From assembly GCA_021827205.1 (NCBI GenBank), contig JAKAWV010000009.1, forward strand, positions 1-64,000: a stretch of 64,000 nt of DNA, in the 5' to 3' direction. The notes below the pieces were generated by a model. It was not told the DNA's origin. It made no database searches and worked only from the letters and a program-made list of their open reading frames with translations. The stretch's first letter is position 1, and each line of letters begins with the position of its first letter. Of this stretch, positions 28,019 through 37,401 are shown in pieces. The stretch is from Pseudomonadota bacterium. Lineage in GTDB: Bacteria > Pseudomonadota > Gammaproteobacteria > Xanthomonadales > Rhodanobacteraceae. The translations under genes and the position numbers were made by a program.

Positions 28019-28351
28019 GGCGTTGCCTCGGTGGGTGCCGGCGTGACCGGCGCGAGTGGAAGGGAATCGGCGTCCTGCCGGAATTCGTGCAGCGGTGAAA
28101 CGCAAAAGCCCGGCGCGGGGCCGGGCTTGATGCTGCTTGCGTCGTGTGGCAACGCGGGCACTAGCCGGCCGGGAATGCGGATTCCGGTCGGCGCGCGCGG
28201 GAGGTCATGCCAGCCGCCATGCGGGCGCTGGTCAGGACATCGGCGGTGCATGCATGCGAGGACATGGGCTAGAGCGTGGGGCGACCGGGCGGATCATGGC
28301 ACGGCACGATTGTGCCCCGCAACACGCGCGCGGCGCGACGTGTTGTCCCGC
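28019..28351. other. argF' leader region
   Basis: This 333-bp gap contains, on the minus strand, a 34-codon ORF (28265-28161) with three Arg codons in four positions near its end (SRARRP), a near-palindrome at 28165-28191 around ATTCC, and the terminator-like hairpin at 28106-28128. The arrangement could be an attenuator, or the hairpin could end transcripts from the upstream glycine-zipper gene. No protein-coding gene is supported. Confidence 0.5.
28106..28128 (-). terminator. Terminator-like hairpin upstream of argF'
   Basis: On the minus strand AAGCCCGGC and GCCGGGCTT form a perfect 9-bp stem around a 5-nt loop, followed by TTGCGTTTC (four T in a row including the stem end). It lies 88 bp before argF' and 224 bp after the preceding gene. 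Either an attenuator of the arg cluster or a terminator. Confidence 0.65.
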
Positions 28352-28888
28352 TTACTCGGCGGGGTTGATGCTGATGCGGATACGCAGGCGATCGCCCGGA
28401 TCGTAGTTCAGGCGCGACACGTACACGTCGCCGTGGTAGCGGTATTCGACGGTGTAGCCGGCAATGCGACGCTGCTCGGACACGCGCTCGCCGACCTGCT
28501 CGCAGCGCGTCTGATCGACCGTGCGTTCACCGGAACTGGCGTTGTTGCCAACCAGGCCGCCGACCACCGCGCCACCGATGGTGGCCGCGGCATTGCCGCG
28601 CCCCTGCCCGATCTGGTGGCCCAGCGCGCCGCCGATGACGGCGCCCAACAAGGTGCCGGCCGTGCTGCCGCCGCTCTGCTGCACGACTTGCTGCTGGTAG
28701 CAACGCTGCTGCGGGTAGCTGTTCCGCACCACGTCGTAGATCGGGTCGACGCGCAGCACGTCGGCCCATGCGTAATGCACGTTACCGCGCTCGGGCGGCG
28801 GTGTGTCGCGGTAATAGCCGCCATTCTGGGCGAAGGCCGTGGTCGTCAACAGACTGAGCAGAAGAACCGGAAGCATTGATTTGCGCAT
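28352..28888 (-). CDS. Glycine-zipper 2TM-domain envelope protein
   Basis: A 178-aa exported protein. The ATG at 28888 (MRKSMLPVLLLSLL) begins a signal peptide ending near AFA|QN, without a lipobox Cys. After a Tyr/Gln-rich stretch, residues about 78-115 form a glycine zipper (TLLGAVIGGALGHQIGQGRG, GGAVVGGLVG), the pattern of the Rickettsia 17-kDa antigen/SlyB group that inserts into or spans the envelope. The C-terminal part (RIAGYTVEYRYHGDVYVSRL) is conserved in this subgroup. Function is not known. Divergent from cysS. Confidence 0.83.
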   Translation of the reverse strand: MRKSMLPVLLLSLLTTTAFAQNGGYYRDTPPPERGNVHYAWADVLRVDPIYDVVRNSYPQQRCYQQQVVQQSGGSTAGTLLGAVIGGALGHQIGQGRGNAAATIGGAVVGGLVGNNASSGERTVDQTRCEQVGERVSEQRRIAGYTVEYRYHGDVYVSRLNYDPGDRLRIRISINPAE

Positions 28889-29014
28889 GACAACCTCTCG
28901 GGGCATGGGCCACTGCTGCGGCCTCTATACACGGATTTAAGCAAAGCGCGGCTGAATCGCGGCGTAAAGGAACACCGCTGATAAACTCGAAAACCCCGGA
29001 CTTGCACGCGTTCC

Positions 29015-30454
29015 ATGGCCTTGCATCTGCACAACAGCCTCACCCGTCGCAGCGAACCCTTCGTGCCGCTGGACCCGGCGCGCGTCAGCATGTATCTGTG
29101 CGGACCCACCGTTTACAGCTACGTGCACATCGGCAACGCGCGCCCGGCGGTGGTGTTCGACCTGCTGGCGAGGCTGCTGCGCCGGCAGTACCCACAGGTG
29201 CTGTTCGCGCGCAACATCACCGACGTCGACGACAAGATCAACGCCGCCGCGCAGGCCGCCGGCGTGCCCATCGCCACGATCACCACACGCTACGCCGAGG
29301 CTTGGCGCGCGGACATCGCGCGCCTGGGCGTGGCCGCGCCGGACATTGAACCCTGTGCCACCGCGCATATCGTGCCGATCATCGCCATGTGCCAGCGCCT
29401 GATCGGCAGCGGTCATGCCTATGCGGCCGCGGGCCACGTGCTGTTCGATGTCGCCAGTTTCACCGATTACGGCAAGTTGGCCGGGCGCAGCGTGGACGAG
29501 CTGATCGCCGGCGCGCGCGTCGAGGTGGCGCCGTACAAACGCAACCCCGCCGACTTCGTGTTGTGGAAGCCGTCCCCGCCCGAACTGCCGGGCTGGGACA
29601 GCCCCTGGGGCCGCGGTCGCCCGGGATGGCACATCGAGTGCTCGGCCATGGCCGAAACACATTTGGGCGAGACCATCGACATCCATGCCGGCGGCATCGA
29701 CCTGCAGTTTCCGCACCACGAGAACGAGATCGCGCAGAGCACCTGCGCGCATCCCGACCCGGAGCATCCCGGCAAAGGCAAGCCCCTGGCGCGCTACTGG
29801 CTGCACAACGGCATGCTCACCCTCGACGGGCGCAAGATGTCCAAATCGCTGGGCAATGTGCTGGTGTTGCATGATCTGCTGCAACAACACCCGCCCGAGG
29901 TGCTGCGCCTGGTGCTGCTCAAGGCGCATTACCGGCAGCCGCTGGACTGGTCCGACGCCGCCGTGCAGCAGGCGCGCGCCACGCTGGATGGCTGGTATGG
30001 CGTGCTGCGCGATCTTGGCGATGTGGACGCAGCCGAGATCGGCGATGCCGACGCGCTGTGGACGGATCACGATGGGCTTGCCCGCCTCTACGCCGCGCTG
30101 TGCGACGACCTCAATACGCCCGAGGCGTTCGTCGCCATGGCGAACCTCGCCAGCAACGCACGTTGGGCCGTCTCCGCCACGACCGAACACCGACGCGCGG
30201 CGAAAGCCCCGCTGCTCGCTGCCGGCCGTCTGCTGGGTTTTCTGCAGCAAGACCCGGAAACCTGGTTCAAGCAGGCCGCGCCGGGCAGCACGCTGGATGC
30301 GGCGCGCATCGAGGCGCTGATCGCACAACGCAACACCGCCCGCGCCGCGCGCGACTTTGCCCGCGCCGATGCCGTGCGCGGCGAGTTGGCCGCGCTGGGC
30401 ATCGCCATCGAGGACGGCCCGCAAGGCACGCGCTGGAAAGTGACCGCGTCCTGA
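29015..30454 (+). CDS. cysS: Cysteinyl-tRNA synthetase
   Basis: A 479-aa class I synthetase of normal size. The zinc-binding Cys in MYLCGPTVY (about 28) and the HIGH-type HIGNARP motif begin the catalytic domain; GWHIECSAM and HHENEIAQS give the other zinc ligands, and KMSKSLGN (about 270) is the ATP motif. The DALR and C-terminal domains follow. It charges tRNA-Cys. The gene is followed after 27 bp by sufE. Confidence 0.97.
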   Translation: MALHLHNSLTRRSEPFVPLDPARVSMYLCGPTVYSYVHIGNARPAVVFDLLARLLRRQYPQVLFARNITDVDDKINAAAQAAGVPIATITTRYAEAWRADIARLGVAAPDIEPCATAHIVPIIAMCQRLIGSGHAYAAAGHVLFDVASFTDYGKLAGRSVDELIAGARVEVAPYKRNPADFVLWKPSPPELPGWDSPWGRGRPGWHIECSAMAETHLGETIDIHAGGIDLQFPHHENEIAQSTCAHPDPEHPGKGKPLARYWLHNGMLTLDGRKMSKSLGNVLVLHDLLQQHPPEVLRLVLLKAHYRQPLDWSDAAVQQARATLDGWYGVLRDLGDVDAAEIGDADALWTDHDGLARLYAALCDDLNTPEAFVAMANLASNARWAVSATTEHRRAAKAPLLAAGRLLGFLQQDPETWFKQAAPGSTLDAARIEALIAQRNTARAARDFARADAVRGELAALGIAIEDGPQGTRWKVTAS

Positions 30455-30481
30455 TTTCCTTGCTCGGAACCCCTGCCTACC

Positions 30482-30934
30482 ATGACATCGCCGACACCAC
30501 CCGCCCCGCAAGAATCCACCGCAGCAGCCGCCGCGCAAGCCATCGTCGAGGAGTTCGCCCTGTTCGGCGACTGGTCCGAGCGCTATCAGTACCTGATCGA
30601 CCTTGGCAAGAAACTGCCGGACTTGCCCGCGGAGCTGAAGACCGAGGAGCACCGCGTGCAGGGCTGCCAGTCGCTGGTGTGGATGCAGGGCCACGGCGAT
30701 GCCACGCGCCTGGACTTCGAGGCGATCAGCGATTCAGCCATCGTCTCCGGCCTGATCGCGCTGCTGCTGCGCGTGTATTCGGGGCGCTGCGCGCGCGAAA
30801 TCATGAACACCGAACCCGAGTTCATCCGCGCGATCGGTCTGGCCAAGGCGCTGTCACCCACGCGCGCCAATGGCCTGGCGGCGATGCTGAAGAAAATCCG
30901 CGCGCAGGCCGCGGCGCAATTGCAATCGAATTGA
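30482..30934 (+). CDS. sufE: SufE-like cysteine desulfuration protein
   Basis: A 150-aa SufE/CsdE family protein. The persulfide-accepting Cys lies in RVQGCQSLVWM (about residue 60), and the EEFALFGDWSERYQYLIDLGKKLP segment is typical of the family. It takes sulfur from a SufS-type cysteine desulfurase and activates it for Fe-S cluster assembly. Other suf genes are not in the window. Lying 27 bp after cysS, it is probably cotranscribed; both deal with cysteine. Confidence 0.9.
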   Translation: MTSPTPPAPQESTAAAAAQAIVEEFALFGDWSERYQYLIDLGKKLPDLPAELKTEEHRVQGCQSLVWMQGHGDATRLDFEAISDSAIVSGLIALLLRVYSGRCAREIMNTEPEFIRAIGLAKALSPTRANGLAAMLKKIRAQAAAQLQSN

Positions 30935-30976
30935 CCGAGCCCCGCGCACACCCGCATCGCCATGCGCGCGCGCATC

Positions 30977-31054
30977 ATCGTCATGCCCGCGCAGAGCCTG
31001 CCCCCACAGAACACCGGATCCCCGGTTCGCGCAAGCACGTCCGCGAATGACGAT
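30977..31054. repeat. Dispersed intergenic repeat, CGTCAT...CCCGCGCAGAGCCTG type
   Basis: Begins ATCGTCATGCCCGCGCAGAG and ends in ATGACGAT, the inverse of its first eight bases. It is one of at least four copies in this window (also 33234-33280, 46418-46552 and 55097-55142), always between genes. Confidence 0.75.
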
Positions 31055-31221
31055 GCGGCGTAATCGATCGCCACGGGCTCGCCACGAGTCACGCATCACA
31101 AGTCCCGGCTACCGGCGGTGCCGTCCGCGCCTCGACGTCCCATCACGGCGCGCTGACAGGATCGCAAAGCCGGGGCATGCAAACGCATGCCATCATGCGC
31201 CGCCTGCATCGAGGAGCGACC

Positions 31222-33231
31222 ATGTCCAGCCTGCCGCCTGAAAAGCCGCTGCTGCCCGAACGCTGGTGGGCGCCGCTGGGTCTGCTCGCGGTGCTGCTGA
31301 TCGCGCTGTGGGCCTACTGGCCGGGCCTCAAGGGGCCGTTTCTGTTCGATGATTTCGGCACCCTGCCCGCGCTGGGCGAATTCGGCCCGGTGCATACCTG
31401 GGCCATTTTCTGGCGCTATCTCACCTCCGGCGGCGGTGATCCCACCGGGCGGCCGATCGCGTTGCTGAGTTTTCTCATCGACGCGCGCAACTGGCCGGCC
31501 GCGCCGTGGCCGTTCAAGTTCACCAACCTGCTGCTGCAACTGATCAACGGCACGCTGCTGGCGACGCTGTTGTGGAGGTTGGGTCGCGTGATCGAGCCGC
31601 AGGGTACGCGCGCGGTGCGCGCGGCGGTACTGGGCGCGGCGCTGTGGCTGCTGCATCCGCTACTGGTTTCAACCACGTTGTACGTGGTGCAGCGCGAGGC
31701 CATGCTGGCGGCGTTTTTCGTCCTGCTGGGCCTGCTGGCCTACACGCGCGGGCGGCGTCTGATGCTCGCCGGGCGCAACAAACGCGGCATCGCCTGGGCA
31801 CTGCTCGGGCTGGTGGGCTGCACGTTTCTGGCGACGTTTTCCAAGGCCAACGGCGCGCTGCTGCCGGCGCTGGCGCTGGTGCTGGAAGCGACCCTGTTCA
31901 CCCGCGCGCCGATGATCGGCACGCAACGCCGCGACTGGCGCCTGATGCTGTGGATTTTCGCGGCGCTGCCGGCGCTGCTGCTGCTGGCTTATCTGCTGTG
32001 GACCGGCGTGCAGGCCACCTTGCATCACCCCGAGGTGCGCCGCTGGACCGAGCTGCAGCGCCTGCTCACCGAGCCGCGCGCGCTGTTCGATTATCTGAAG
32101 CTGCTGTGGCTGCCGCGGCCGTTCACGACCGGGCTGTTCAACGATGCCTTCGTGGTCTCGCGCAATCTGTGGCATCCGGCGGATACGCTGCCCGCGCTGC
32201 TCGGCATCATCGCGCTGATCGTGCTCGGCTGGCGCTGGCGCATCACCCATCCGCTGCTGGCGCTGGCCATCCTGTTCTATTTCACCGGCATGGCCATGGA
32301 ATCGACCACGATTCCGCTGGAGTTGTACTTCGAACACCGCAATTACCTGCCGGCACTGCCGATGTTCTGGCCGCTGGCGTGGTGGCTCAGCGATCTGCGC
32401 CGCCTGCGCGGCTTCAAGGCCACGCTGACCCTGGCGTTGCCTGTGCTGCTGGCGCTGCTGACCCTGCAGCGCGCCACGTTGTGGGGCCACGCCGACCAGC
32501 AGGCCATGTTGTGGGCGAAAATCAATCCTGCTTCCGCGCGCGCGCAGGCTTACGCCGCGCAGTTCGAGGCCGGCAACGGCCAGCCCGCGGATGCGCAGCG
32601 GCGTCTGCTGCCGCTGCTGGCCGCGCATCCCGATCAAGTGCAACTGGCGTTCAACCTGCTCAACGTGCAGTGCCAACTGGGTGGCGTGACCGCCGCCGCC
32701 GCGCAGAGCGCGCGCACGGCGATGGCCACCATGCGCAACCCCGGCACGCTGCTGACCAGTTGGTTCGGGCGCGCGCTGGGCGTGGCGCAGGCCGCGCACT
32801 GTCCGGGTTTTGATGTGCCGCTGTTGCAAAGCCTGGTGGATGCCGGCCTGGGCAACACGCGGCTGCGCGGCAATCCGGGGCGCCAGCAGGATCTCTATTA
32901 CATCGACGGCCAGATCGCGCTGGCGCGCGGTGCCGCCGCCGCGGCGCAGGGCGATTTCGAGCGTGCGCTGGGCTTCGACGTGCGCCCCGGATTCGCCGCC
33001 GAGGCCGCCGCGCAACTGGGCTCGGCGGGTCATCCGCGCCGTGCGCTGGCGCTGCTCGATCGCTACCGGCGAGTCGCCGCGCAAGCGCCTGCGCCCGGCC
33101 TCGGCATGGGCATGATCCACGCCTGGGTGCTGCGCGAGCAGGACTACTGGCCACGCGAACTGGCGCACCTGCGCGCGGCGCTTGCAGCCGCTGCCGCACG
33201 GCCCGATGTCGATGTGCATTCAACCCAATGA
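31222..33231 (+). CDS. TMTC-like membrane protein with TPR-like tail, copy 1
   Basis: A 669-aa protein. The ATG at 31222 follows GAGGAG; the track start is 45 bases earlier. About ten membrane helices fill residues 15-425. The first external loop has GPFLFDDFGTLP, followed by GRPIALLSFLIDA and KFTNLLLQLINGTLL: the DD, RP and Asn/His-type motifs of the TMTC/PMT branch of GT-C glycosyltransferases. The C-terminal 220 residues are Ala-rich helical repeats resembling TPR. A lipid-linked-sugar-dependent transferase in the inner membrane is likely; substrate unknown. A paralog follows at 33394. Confidence 0.75.
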   Translation: MSSLPPEKPLLPERWWAPLGLLAVLLIALWAYWPGLKGPFLFDDFGTLPALGEFGPVHTWAIFWRYLTSGGGDPTGRPIALLSFLIDARNWPAAPWPFKFTNLLLQLINGTLLATLLWRLGRVIEPQGTRAVRAAVLGAALWLLHPLLVSTTLYVVQREAMLAAFFVLLGLLAYTRGRRLMLAGRNKRGIAWALLGLVGCTFLATFSKANGALLPALALVLEATLFTRAPMIGTQRRDWRLMLWIFAALPALLLLAYLLWTGVQATLHHPEVRRWTELQRLLTEPRALFDYLKLLWLPRPFTTGLFNDAFVVSRNLWHPADTLPALLGIIALIVLGWRWRITHPLLALAILFYFTGMAMESTTIPLELYFEHRNYLPALPMFWPLAWWLSDLRRLRGFKATLTLALPVLLALLTLQRATLWGHADQQAMLWAKINPASARAQAYAAQFEAGNGQPADAQRRLLPLLAAHPDQVQLAFNLLNVQCQLGGVTAAAAQSARTAMATMRNPGTLLTSWFGRALGVAQAAHCPGFDVPLLQSLVDAGLGNTRLRGNPGRQQDLYYIDGQIALARGAAAAAQGDFERALGFDVRPGFAAEAAAQLGSAGHPRRALALLDRYRRVAAQAPAPGLGMGMIHAWVLREQDYWPRELAHLRAALAAAAARPDVDVHSTQ

Positions 33232-33233
33232 GA

Positions 33234-33280
33234 TTCATCCCCCGCCTGCGCGGGGGCAGGCTCTGCGCGGGAATGACGAA
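33234..33280. repeat. Dispersed intergenic repeat copy
   Basis: TTCATCCCCCGCCTGCGCGG through GCGGGAATGACGAA: the reverse orientation of the repeat seen at 30977 and 55097. It lies between the two TMTC-like paralogs. Confidence 0.75.
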
Positions 33281-33393
33281 AGCGACACGGCCATGTGTCC
33301 GATGGCAGCGCAAGCGCTCGCGATCGGCGCGTGCCGCATGGCACACTTGAGTCCACACACGCCTGCGCGCGTACCGGTCTTCGGAGCCCCGCC

Positions 33394-35334
33394 TTGAGTT
33401 CGCACAACAGCCTGCGCCAGCGCCTGACCCCGTTCCTGTTTCCGCTGTTCATGCTGCTGACGCTGGCGGTGTACTGGCCGGGTTTGTACGGCGGCTACAC
33501 CTTCGACGACTACCCCAATATCGTCGACAACAGCGCGCTGCGTCCGGCGCATGTGGACTTCAAATCCCTGCTGGCGGCGGCGTTGTCCTCGCCATCCAGC
33601 CAGTTCAAGCGTCCGCTGTCCTCGCTGACCTTTACCGCCAATTGGCTGCTGACCGGCATGGACCCGTTCTGGTTCAAGCTGACCAACGTGCTGATCCACC
33701 TCGGCAACGGCGTGCTGCTGTTCTGGCTGACGCGGCGTCTGCTGCGCGCGGCCAGGCCCAGCATCGAACCACTGCATGAGATGTGGGTGGCGGCGCTGAT
33801 CGCCGGCGGCTGGCTGCTGCTGCCGATCAACCTCACCGCGGTGCTGTACGTGGTGCAGCGCATGGAGAGCCTAGGCAACCTGTTCGTGCTGGCCGCGTTG
33901 CTGGGTTATGTGCGCGGGCGCATGCGCATGCAGCGCGACGGACGCGGCTTCTGGGGCGCGGCGATCGCGCTGGCGGTGTTCACCGCGATCGGTTTCACCG
34001 CCAAGGAAGACGCGGCGATGGCGCCGTTCTACGCGCTGCTGATCGAATGGCTGTTGTTCCACGGCCGCAGTTTCACGGACCAGCGCCGCGATCACCGCGT
34101 GGACTGGCTATTCGTGGTCGTGCTGGTGCTGCCCGGCGTGATCGGCCTGGCCTGGCTGCTGCCCGGGATCATGGACCCGGTGACCTGGGCCACGCGCGAT
34201 TTCACCCTCAGCCAGCGCCTGATGACCGAAGCGCGCATCGTCATGGATTACATCGGCTGGATCATCGTGCCGACGCCGCACGGACTGAGCTTCTACCACG
34301 ACGACATCCACATCTCGGCCGGACTGCTCAGCCCGTGGACCACGCTGGCGTCGATGGCCGGCATCGCCGCGCTGATCGCCTTCGCGTTGGCGGTGCGCAA
34401 GCGCCTGCCGCTGCTCGCGCTGGGCATCGCGCTGTTTTTCGGCGCGCAGTTGATGACCGGCACGGTGATTCCGCTGGAACTGGTGTTCGAGCAGCGCAAC
34501 TACTTCGCCAGCTTCGCCGTGCTGCTGGCCATCGTGCCGCTGCTGGCCGCGCGCGGTGCGCCGCTGCCGCTGGCGCGCGGCGCCCTGCTGGGCGCGCTGT
34601 TCGCGCTGTGGATCGGCATGACCGCGCTCACATCCTGGGCCTGGGGCAATCCGCTGCGCCTCGCGCAACAACTGGTGCTGCGCGCGCCGGATTCACCGCG
34701 CGCCCAGTACGAACTGGGCCGCACCTACATCGTGATGTCCAACTACAACCCCGACTCGCCCTACACGCCGCTGGCCTACGCGCCGCTGGAACGCGCCATG
34801 CGCCTGCCGGATTCGTCGATCCTGCCCGAGCAGGCGCTGATCTTTTTCAACGCGCGCCTGCACCGCCCGATCCGGCAGGAATGGTGGACGCGCATGATCA
34901 CGCATCTTACCGATCACACCCCCGGCGTGCAGGAGGAAAGCTCGCTGCAGGCGCTTACGACGTGCGCGCGCCAGAGCCTGTGCGACCTACCCAAACATGA
35001 GATGGTGGCCGCGTTCAACGCCGCGCTCAACCACCACCGCCAGTCCGGGCGCATCTTGGAGGTTTATGGCGATTACACCCTCAACGTGTTGCGCGACACG
35101 CCCGCAGCACTGGCGTTGTTCCGGCGCGCGGTGCGGGTATCGCCCGGCGAACCGATTTACCGCGTGACCCTGGTGCGTCTGCTGGCCGTCACCGGACACC
35201 TCGATGCCGCGCGCAGCGAGTTCGGCAAGATTCGCTCCGATCAGCGCCTGATGCTCGGCCCCAGCACCGTGCACCAGCTCGAACGCTGCCTGGCGCCGGA
35301 ACAAAACGGCGCGGGCTGCGCCAATGCCAACTGA
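33394..35334 (+). CDS. TMTC-like membrane protein with TPR-like tail, copy 2
   Basis: A 646-aa paralog of the preceding gene. A TTG at 33394 with GGAG seven bases upstream is the best start; the GTG at 33295 used by the track adds 33 residues read through intergenic DNA. The first loop has GGYTFDDYPNIVDN, then KRPLSSLTFTANW and FKLTNVLIHLGNGVLL, matching copy 1 and the GT-C TMTC motifs more closely. About eleven membrane helices are followed by a helical-repeat domain from about residue 420. Its stop overlaps the next gene by 11 bp, so it belongs to the glycan operon. Confidence 0.75.
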   Translation: MSSHNSLRQRLTPFLFPLFMLLTLAVYWPGLYGGYTFDDYPNIVDNSALRPAHVDFKSLLAAALSSPSSQFKRPLSSLTFTANWLLTGMDPFWFKLTNVLIHLGNGVLLFWLTRRLLRAARPSIEPLHEMWVAALIAGGWLLLPINLTAVLYVVQRMESLGNLFVLAALLGYVRGRMRMQRDGRGFWGAAIALAVFTAIGFTAKEDAAMAPFYALLIEWLLFHGRSFTDQRRDHRVDWLFVVVLVLPGVIGLAWLLPGIMDPVTWATRDFTLSQRLMTEARIVMDYIGWIIVPTPHGLSFYHDDIHISAGLLSPWTTLASMAGIAALIAFALAVRKRLPLLALGIALFFGAQLMTGTVIPLELVFEQRNYFASFAVLLAIVPLLAARGAPLPLARGALLGALFALWIGMTALTSWAWGNPLRLAQQLVLRAPDSPRAQYELGRTYIVMSNYNPDSPYTPLAYAPLERAMRLPDSSILPEQALIFFNARLHRPIRQEWWTRMITHLTDHTPGVQEESSLQALTTCARQSLCDLPKHEMVAAFNAALNHHRQSGRILEVYGDYTLNVLRDTPAALALFRRAVRVSPGEPIYRVTLVRLLAVTGHLDAARSEFGKIRSDQRLMLGPSTVHQLERCLAPEQNGAGCANAN

Positions 35335-36493
35335 GGCAAACCGCGTGACGGAGACCAGCGCTGCCACGCGGCGACTCTCCGTCCTGATGGTTGCCACCTC
35401 CTATCCCGCGAACCTCGGCGACTGGCGCGGGTTGTTCATCCGCCATCTGGCCGACGCGCTGGGGCGGCGCCGTGATCTGCGCGTGGCTTTGTGGGCACCA
35501 CCGGGCGAGCGCACTGCCGCGGTGACCGATGCCGCCACGCCGGATGAATCGCGCTGGCTGGGCGATTTGATGCAGTCCGGGGGCATTGCCCATGTCCTGC
35601 GCAGCAACCGTCTGCGCGGTGGCTGGCTGGCGCTGAGGCTGCTGCGGCATTTGCGCCGGGCCTGCAAACGCCACGCCGGACAACTCGACCTGCTGCACTG
35701 CAACTGGCTGCAGACCATGCTGCCGGCACCGCGCAAGCTGCCGGTGCTGGTCACGGTACTGGGCACCGACATGCAGTTGCTCAAGCTGCCGCTGATGCCC
35801 GCCTTGCTGCGCTGGGCCATGCGCGCGAGACCGGTTGCCATCTGCCCCAATGCCGACTGGATGGAGGCGCCGCTGCGCACGCTGTTCGGCAAGGTGGCGC
35901 GCGTGCAAACCGTGCCCTTCGGCATCGATGCGGCGTGGTTCAATCTGCAGCGCCGCGTCGATTTCACAGCGGCCTCGCGCTGGCTGGTGGTGTCGCGGCT
36001 GACCCGCGACAAGCTCGGCTCGCTGCTGGAATGGGGCGAGCCGCTGTTCAAGGATCAATTGCGCGAACTGCACCTGTTCGGCCCCATGCAGGAACAGATC
36101 GACCTGCCGCCCTGGGTGCGCTACCACGGCCCCGCTACTCCCGCGGAGCTTTGCGAAACCTGGTTTCCGCTGGCGCACGGCCTCATCACGCTCAGCCGTC
36201 ACAGCGAAGGCCGCCCGCAGGTGATGCTCGAGTCCATGGCCGCCGGGCTGCCCATCATCGCCTCGCAACTGCCCGCCCACGCCGATCTGATCTCGCACGA
36301 GAACACCGGCTTGCTGTGCGACAGTCCAACGACCTTCCAAGCCTGCATCGAACGGCTGGAAAACCTCGACCAGAACAAGCGCATCGGTGCCGCCGCGCGT
36401 GCCTGGGTGCGCGCAAGCATCGGTACCTGGGACGATTGCGCCACGCGCTATGTCACGCTGTATCGCAAACTCGTCGCGGAGGCGGCAAAGTGA
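35324..36493 (+). CDS. Glycosyltransferase family 1 (GT-B)
   Basis: A 389-aa cytosolic GT-B transferase. The N-terminal domain starts SVLMVATSYPANLGDWRG; the C-terminal donor-binding domain has the EX7E motif SEGRPQVMLE and then AAGLPIIAS, typical of retaining GT4-like enzymes of surface-polysaccharide clusters. It overlaps both neighbours (11 bp with the TMTC-like gene, TGATG with the epimerase), so it is in the middle of a tight operon. Donor and acceptor sugars cannot be read from sequence. Confidence 0.87.
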   Translation: MPTEANRVTETSAATRRLSVLMVATSYPANLGDWRGLFIRHLADALGRRRDLRVALWAPPGERTAAVTDAATPDESRWLGDLMQSGGIAHVLRSNRLRGGWLALRLLRHLRRACKRHAGQLDLLHCNWLQTMLPAPRKLPVLVTVLGTDMQLLKLPLMPALLRWAMRARPVAICPNADWMEAPLRTLFGKVARVQTVPFGIDAAWFNLQRRVDFTAASRWLVVSRLTRDKLGSLLEWGEPLFKDQLRELHLFGPMQEQIDLPPWVRYHGPATPAELCETWFPLAHGLITLSRHSEGRPQVMLESMAAGLPIIASQLPAHADLISHENTGLLCDSPTTFQACIERLENLDQNKRIGAAARAWVRASIGTWDDCATRYVTLYRKLVAEAAK

Positions 36494-37401
36494 TGCGCAA
36501 AGTGCTCGTGGTGGGTGCGGCGGGGTTCATCGGCCAGCATCTGGTGCGCGCGCTCGCGGCTGGCGGAGTGAGCGTGATCGCGCAGGTTCACCAGCGGCAG
36601 GGCGACTTCGGTCCCGGCGTGCAAACCGTCATCGCCGACACTGCCGCGGAGACGCTGCTGCAGGGCTGCGATGCGGTGGCGTGGTTGGCGTCCGGCACCA
36701 CGCCAGCGGGCTCGGCGTCCGACCCGCTGCTGGAACTGCGCAGCAACCTCGCTCCCCTGCTCAAGCTGTTGCATACCCTGCAATCGCGGCCCGATTGCCA
36801 TCTGCTGTATGTGTCCTCCGGCGGCACGCTGTATGGCGATGTGGATCGACCGGCATCGGAGTCGCTGGCCGCGCACCCGCGCTCGTACTACGCCGCGGGC
36901 AAGGCGGCAGCGGAGCATTTCATCGAAGCCTGGTGCCAGCAACATTCCGGCACCGCCACGGTGCTGCGCCCGTCCAACGTATACGGGCCGGGGCAAACGC
37001 TGCACGGCGGCTTCGGCGTCATTCCGGCGGCGATGGCCTGTCTGCGTGACGGCAAACCCATGACCCTGTGGGGCGATGGCGAAAGCTTGCGCGACTATCT
37101 CTACATCGACGACTTCATCGCCGCCTGCATGGCTGTGCTGCAGCGGCCGTCACCCCAAGGCCTGCGCGTGTTCAACGTCTGCAGCGGGCAGGCCACCAGC
37201 CTCCGGCAGTTGCTCGCGCTCATCGAACAAGTCGCCGGTCGCACCCTGCAGCGCGACCAGCGCCCGGCGCGCGCGGTGGATCTGCGCCGCGTACTGCTCG
37301 ATGGCACACGCATCCGGGAGGCACTGGGCTGGGCGCCGCGCACCAGCCTGCATGATGGTTTGCAACGCACCTGGCGATGGCTCAACGCGGCCCAGCCTTG
37401 A
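36493..37401 (+). CDS. NAD-dependent sugar epimerase/dehydratase
   Basis: A 302-aa extended short-chain dehydrogenase. The open frame begins at 35935, but the real start is the ATG at 36493, where the Rossmann motif VLVVGAAGFIGQH begins. The catalytic YYAAGKAAAEHF (YxxxK) and SSGGTLYGD are present. It probably makes or interconverts a nucleotide sugar (UDP-glucose 4-epimerase-like) for the glycan made by the flanking transferases. Overlaps the next gene by 25 bp. Confidence 0.86.
   Translation: MRKVLVVGAAGFIGQHLVRALAAGGVSVIAQVHQRQGDFGPGVQTVIADTAAETLLQGCDAVAWLASGTTPAGSASDPLLELRSNLAPLLKLLHTLQSRPDCHLLYVSSGGTLYGDVDRPASESLAAHPRSYYAAGKAAAEHFIEAWCQQHSGTATVLRPSNVYGPGQTLHGGFGVIPAAMACLRDGKPMTLWGDGESLRDYLYIDDFIAACMAVLQRPSPQGLRVFNVCSGQATSLRQLLALIEQVAGRTLQRDQRPARAVDLRRVLLDGTRIREALGWAPRTSLHDGLQRTWRWLNAAQP

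Noticed and set aside
27047-28879. 610-aa plus-strand ORF
   Set aside because: Antisense to argF' and the glycine-zipper gene.
28937-30694. 585-aa minus-strand ORF
   Set aside because: Antisense to cysS and sufE.
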